Shown here piece by piece: positions 58,377 through 64,000 of a DNA stretch of 64,000 bases; the stretch's first letter is position 1; each line of letters starts with the position of its first letter. The DNA lies in NCBI RefSeq assembly GCF_045679555.1, contig NC_092087.1, forward strand, positions 20,637,925 to 20,701,924, read 5' to 3'. The stretch comes from Salvelinus alpinus (taxonomy: Eukaryota > Chordata > Actinopteri > Salmoniformes > Salmonidae). The translations under genes and the position numbers were made by a program. The notes beneath the pieces were generated by a model, which was given only the letters and a program-made list of their open reading frames with translations, was not told the DNA's origin and made no database searches.

Positions 58377-61300
58377 TGTATGGAGTTTTAATGTAAATGT
58401 AAATCTTGAATAGTGACTTTAATTAGACATTATGCTAAACATGTTGTTGTTATTGTTATTACCAATTGTGTTTTGAAGAAGTTTTAGGGTTAGATTTCTA
58501 ACATTACATTTGAAAATACAGAACATGTATTTCACAAACATCTACAGAATATCACCATATAGATGGCAGCCTTTAATTTTTTTTACTGTATCATTCTAAA
58601 TGATCACCTTATGTCATATTGACCAAATCAATGAAAAGTAGCAATCAAAACAAAAGATACACACTTTACTCCCTAAATGATGCATAGTACACCGGTCATA
58701 GCAGCTTCGGCAGCTTTGTTTATGACAATCCTTTGTTTTTAATATCTTTGGCATTCTCTCCCTGTCCCTCTCCCCTGTCTGCAGCGGGTGCTCTGATTGG
58801 CTGAATAATTTCTGCACTGTAGTCTGGCTGGCTGCCAGCGCCTGCCTTGCCCCTGATCAGAAGTGAACGTGACATTTGTGCAGAGGTAATGGAATCTGTG
58901 TGCAATTAAATCTCAGACTGTGAAGAAGAGTCTATTGCCCCCCCCCCCCCCCCTCCCTCCCTCGCCTCATCCCATCAGCAGGGGGGGTGGCGGTGATGAT
59001 GAAACCGTCCCAGCAGGCCCCTCTCCTCGCCTTGCCACTACGCCTCTCTTTCTCAATCTCTATGTCAGGATGCGTTTTTTAACTTCTCTGGCCTTGGTCT
59101 CTGCCCAACAATTCATGACAGCAAACGTCAATTAAAATTCTCCCCAAATATTGTTGGAGAATTAAATTTCAATTATACAAATGACATTGGAGGAAGACAA
59201 CATTAACATTGGTTTAATGAATTATACTCTAGGTGACAGTTGTTATTTAGTGGCAGTGCATTGTGGGCCTCTTCAACATGTTTTGATGTAAATGTGAAAT
59301 GGAGTATAGAGGGAGGTGAAATGGAGTATAGAGGGAGGGAGGGAGACTGGTTTAGGGAGGAGTAGAAAGAGGGAGAGCGGACACATGCATGGATGAGAGG
59401 AGAAGAAGGGCACATCTCTCCATCTATCTACCCTTCTCCGCTGCTGTGCCGCTACACTTAACGCCTCATTTGTGGTCTCTGTGGCCAATGGCTTGAGTCA
59501 GTGATCTATTGCCATAAAACACTGTTCTCTCTGTGTGCTGATGGTGCACTTGTTCATGGCTAATACCACAGAGCTCCTCTATTGCAGGTCTGAAACCTAA
59601 TGGGTATGTATCCTCATTAAGATCACCCATAAACATAAAAGGATTTCCATTGTGGTTGAGACCGGTTAGACACAGGCATACCGGGCTGGGCAGACACACA
59701 TTTTCCTTTAACTTCTTGAAAAGGAGTTCCTATCTGAGTTCCTTGTCCTCAGTGGGTAGACTGGGAGAGAGGTAGGATTTCCAGGTCAAGGTCTTCTGAG
59801 CCTCCTCCCACCCACTGTCCCTCACACCCTCTCCGGCTACAGGCTGGAGGGCACGGCTCAATCTGCTGGCCCAGAGGGAGGTCACACTTCTGGCCCTGAT
59901 ACAGACTGCAGTTTCCACACTCGCACACAGTCACTGGATCGCAACAGTCACTTTTCCTTTAATATGTTGCCCATATGTAAGGGCAATATATAAGGAACAC
60001 ATATTTAGAGAAATAATGGATATAATACATTTATCCTCTATTTCCTTTCTCTGTAGTTTTGCTTTCAAATGCATAGTCAACAGTTGCTGTCTTGTGAAAT
60101 GATCACAATCATGTATGAATTTTGATTTATCCCACAATGCCAGTCGGTATTGACCTTTAATTTATGACTTATTTGTTTAGCTCTGCTTTTCTTTGTCATA
60201 ATGAATCATTTATGTCAAGTACGACATGCATAAAGGAGTATTGTCTTAGAAAATACTAATGTCACTCAGGTCCTTTTCTCTCAGCAACTGAATGTTAATT
60301 TAAACCAACAGTCAACTGAACCTCTCCATTTCCTTGTGGCCCTATGAAAACTATGGGTCACACTGAATGCCACCGGGTCCTGCTTTATTCACTAACATCC
60401 TGCTTAACAAGTAGACCTCCTATTCCTCCCAGCTCAGTTAGTGTTTTCCTCTGTTGCAGATGTTTCTCCCTTGTCATGTGATAGAGAGGAGACGGGTTTC
60501 GCTCAGGGAAAGAGAGAGCGAGGCCTCATTGCTCCAGTGTCATTCTAATGGCAAATTAGATCAGTTTGACAGATAGACACAGAAAATTGTTTTAATTGTA
60601 TAATTATCTGTGGTTAGTGGAAAACTGCTTTGATGTGGTTAAAGGCCAGGGAAGAGTGCCGTTTAGCCTTTATGTGCTCATTTTGTCACTGAACAGGAAA
60701 TGAACAACAACTATGAATCCTCAGGATATAGGGCTCCCTCTCACACACACATACACAAACATATGGACATACTGTACGCATACACTCTCCCAAACAACGC
60801 CCTTGGGCAGGCCAAGGCGTGCTCAGTGAGACGTTACCATTATAGTCATGTGTCTGCTCCACAGGCGTGGACTGAACGCTGTGTGGTGAAGCCTGTAGCC
60901 ACCTGACTGGGATGGCAGAACTTAACACACATTTAACAGCAGCTCAACATACGGCCCACTAAACGCTACTGCCACTGTAGAGAGCAGGCGGGCCTCATCA
61001 GATCAGTAACCTAGCTTAATCACCGCTCAAACGATTCCTGATAAGATGTCAAAATACTAGGCCATGGATCCAGATGGAGCTAAACACTGAATTTAGATCA
61101 CTCACTCAGTATTTTGTGGTCCTGCATAGCATCATACCTATGGAGTGGTTTGTTTCATGTGCCTGGCTTTACCACGGATTTGTGTAAAAATAATAATGTA
61201 CCTCTCCTGTTGTCTCTCTGCTGCTGTCCTGTCTTCTCTCTATGTTGAGGAGTGACCTCAACAGACCACAGTTGAAAAGTCAAATTGGGCAAAACTACTT

Positions 61301-61734
61301 CAGATTTTGTATAGAGGTAACTGCATGGCATATTTTGTATTCCACTGTTTTCTGGCAATCAAAATAGTGCATAACCATAAAGATTTAAAATAGTTGTCAA
61401 AAATTTTCAGGCGTCACCAGAAAATGGGTCATTGTAAGACACTTTCAGCTATCCATAATTTTGCACACACACACACATACACACACAGGGCAGTTTTATA
61501 GCCACTCATGCAAGATCAGTAACTGAATGATTTTTCAAGCCTGGTGGGCAATGCTGCATGCAATTTTCAGCTTGACTCATTCAAGTATAATAAAATAATG
61601 TAGGGAGTGCTTGAGGGACGGAAGGTTTGGAAGCTCTCACCCCTTAAGCAAGAGCTGGATTAGGACAGCCATTGTGTTGATGTGTTTGTTTCAGAGTCTG
61701 GTAACACAATAGAACCAAATGGAGCTTTTTCAAG
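58377..61734. other. Non-coding, no gene seen
   Basis: Poly-C at about 58939-58953 and a (CA)n tract at about 61465-61490. No supported exon. Several repeat-free stretches (58740-59180, 60200-61050) are candidates for conserved non-coding DNA. Confidence 0.4.
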
Positions 61735-63254
61735 TCAAGTATTCATACCCCTTGACTTATTACACATGCAGCCTGAATTCAAATTTGATTTAATATATGC
61801 TTTTCTCTCACCAGTCTACACACAATACCCCATAATGACAAAGTGAAAACATGTTTTTAGCAAATGTATTGAAAATGAAATACAGAAATATCTTGTTTAC
61901 ATAAGTATTCACACCCCTGAGTCAATACTTTGTAGAAGCACCTTTGGCAGAGATTACAGCTGTGAGTTTTTCTGGGTAAGTCTCTAAGAGCTTTCCACAC
62001 CTGGATTGTGCAACATTTGGCCATTATTATTTTCAAAATTCTTTAAGTCAAAACTGTAACTCACCCACTCAGGAACATTCACTGTCTTCTTCGTAAGCAA
62101 CTCCAGTGTATATTTTGCCTTGTGTTTTATGTTATTGTCCTGCTGAAAGGTAAATTCATCTCCCAGTGTCTATGGAAAGCATACTGAACCAGGTTTTCCT
62201 CTAGGATTTTGCCTGTGCTTAGCTCCATTAAGTTTATTTTTTAACCTGAAAACTCCCCAGTCCTTAATGAATACAAGCATACCCATAACATGATGCAGCC
62301 ACAACTATGCTTGAAAATATGAAGAGTGGTACTCAGTAATGTGTTGTATTGGATTTGCCCCAAACATAACATTTTGTATTCTGGGCAAAAAAGTGAATTG
62401 CTTTGCCACATTTTTTGCAGTATTACTCTATTGCTTTGTTGCAAACAATATTGGCATATATTTATATAATATTTATAATATATATATATCATATTTGTAT
62501 TCTGCACAGGCTTCCTTCTTTTCACTCTATCAATTAGGTTAGTATTGTGGAGTATCTACAATGTTGTTGATCCATCCTCAGTTTTCTCCTATCACAGCCA
62601 TTGAACTCTGTAACTGTTTTAAAGTCCCCATTGGCCTCGTGGTGAAATCCCTGAGTGGTTTCCTTCCTCTCCGGCAATTGAGTTGGAAGGAGGCCTGTAT
62701 CTTTGTAGTGACTGGGTGTATTGATACACCATCCAAAGTGTAATTAATAACTTCGCCATGCTCAAAGGGATATTAAATGTCTGCTTTTTTAAAAATTTTA
62801 TTAATCTACCAATAGCTGCCCTTTTTTGCGAGGTATTGGAAAACATCCCTGGTCTTTGTGGTAGACATTCACTGCTCGACTGAGGGACCTTACAGATAAT
62901 TGTATGTGTGGGGTACAGAGATGATGTAGTCATTCAAAAATCATGTTAAACCCTGTTATTGTACACAGAGTCCATGCAACGTATTATGTGACTTTTTAAG
63001 CAAATGTGTACTCCTGAACTTATTTAGGCTTTCCATAACAAAGGGGTTGAATACTTTTTACTCAAGACATTTCAGCTTTTCATTTTTTATTAATTTGTTA
63101 ACATTTCGAAAAAACAAAATTCCACTTTGACATTATGGGGTATTGTGTGTAGGCCAGTGACAAAAAATCTAAATGTGTTATATTTGAAATTCAGGCTGTA
63201 ACACAACAAAATGTTGAAAAATTCAAGGGGTGTGAATACTTTCTGAAGGCACTG
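61735..63254 (-). mobile_element. Tc1-like transposon, copy 8 (left end damaged)
   Basis: The right end 'gtgaatactttctgaaggcactg' style motif stops at 63254, followed by TA. The left end 'aagtattcataccccttg' has lost its outer bases. The segment 'cacacaataccccataatga' near 61830 mirrors the right arm near 63130. Confidence 0.85.
62100..62980 (-). pseudogene. Tc1 transposase pseudogene (copy 8), heavily degraded
   Basis: Minus-strand fragments of the catalytic domain are detectable ('FTFQQDNNIKHKAKYTLELL' near 62100-62160, 'QNVMFGANPIQHITEYHSSY' near 62330-62385), with many stops and indels. This is the most decayed copy and therefore probably the oldest. Confidence 0.7.
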
Positions 63255-63256
63255 TA

Positions 63257-64000
63257 GATAAACATGATCATTTTCAAGTAGATGTTTTATATTCTCTTGT
63301 GTACCCCACTGTTATGTAATGTGTTGAGTTCATCATCATGAAGTATGAGCTGCCTTATAACACCCCATTCAGTTTGTAAGATAATCGTGCATTTAGCCTG
63401 TCTGCAGTTCAACTTAAAGCAATTTGTCAACGATGAGCTTGTTGTCATGTCTCCGTTGTTGCCTCTGTCATACTCTGTTGTTCAGCTGTAGATCTGATAA
63501 TGCTTAGGGGATTAGCAGGTAGTAAGGCAGTCAGCTGGCCCTGTGCTGCTGTACACTACAGGCTCTCTAGGCTACTACAGGAGCCGTGTGTTTGGTCTCA
63601 AGTGTCTGTGCCGGGTGCTTCACAAATGGTCCGAGTTGCACCTAATGGTGACTTGCCGGCTTTATGGCCGCCACCTCCCCATGGATGATGCGATAATGAA
63701 GGATGACAGGAAGGGCTAGGGGTCCGGGACAGACCCCGGGCAGCTGGCGGAGCAGGAGAATAGGAAGCACCGCCGCCAAGGTGAAACTGCAGCGAGAAGC
63801 AAATTAAAACTCGTATCTGCCATCTCCCTCGCCTCTCTGCACTTTCCTGTTTGGACTTGAAGGTGATTGGAGCCGAGGCAATGACAGTTGACGGAAGCCG
63901 TGTGAGGAGAGAGTATTTATTTACAGTGAGACACGGTGATGCTTGTTCAGGATGCGGTTTCACGCAGGATGTGCCTCCCTGCCCCTCCCACAATTCCACA
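63257..64000. other. Non-coding, GC-richer end of the window
   Basis: 63480-64000 is noticeably GC-richer than the previous 40 kb. No exon with convincing splice sites or motif was found; a minus-strand frame at 63598-63999 lacks any recognised motif. Confidence 0.4.

Noticed and set aside
24096-64000. foxp1 coding exons
   Set aside because: I looked for the glutamine-rich and forkhead-coding regions and found none; only synteny suggests the gene is near.

Overview
This 64 kb window is vertebrate nuclear DNA, almost certainly from a salmonid fish (Salmo/Oncorhynchus/Salvelinus type). It has one intron-containing gene, no bacterial gene organisation, and a very high load of Tc1/mariner elements. 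One of these (56.7-58.4 kb) has the double direct-repeat ends of the salmonid Tc1 subfamily behind the laboratory transposon Sleeping Beauty. Most open reading frames in the window are decayed transposon genes or chance frames. The one complete host gene I can prove is eif4e3, the class III cap-binding translation factor. It has seven exons on the + strand (13207-16584) and encodes 224 residues with every splice phase consistent.

Layout. 0-13 kb is a graveyard of elements: a LINE tail, a Tc1 copy, an L1-type endonuclease fragment, the 3' half of an endogenous retrovirus with its 3' LTR (about 3.5-7.1 kb), rearranged copies of a retroviral/intronic segment, a group of spliceable open-frame segments I cannot name (7.8-9.1 kb), and a Tc1 copy split by the 3' end of an R2-type LINE (9.1-11.2 kb). 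13-19 kb is eif4e3 and its likely 3' UTR, which contains another Tc1 copy. 19-24 kb has a long palindrome and a Tc1 copy hit by two further retroelement fragments, then a CRE-containing candidate promoter and first exon (23.7-24.1 kb).

24-64 kb has no recognisable coding exon. It is AT-rich sequence with scattered SINEs, MITEs and Tc1 copies. In mammals the gene downstream of EIF4E3 on the same strand is FOXP1, so I infer that this part may be upstream or 5' intronic sequence of foxp1. One well-formed non-coding exon candidate (56243-56341) fits that idea, but no foxp1 coding exon is visible.

The most informative structure is a nested transposon stack. A hAT element (38704-46548, perfect 8-bp target duplication ACACCCAG) contains an L1 fragment, two MITEs and a Tc1 element (41695-46014). 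That Tc1 is itself split by a young LTR retroelement (41894-44566; two 479-bp LTRs that read as identical, 5-bp duplication GCATA). The LTR element lacks pol. It carries a proline-rich open frame expanded by a 24-bp minisatellite, and the sequence next to its 5' LTR could pair with its own LTR, suggesting Tf1/sushi-like self-priming. A second nest at 33.6-34.7 kb is a small hAT inside a palindromic TA-flanked MITE, also with a perfect 8-bp duplication.
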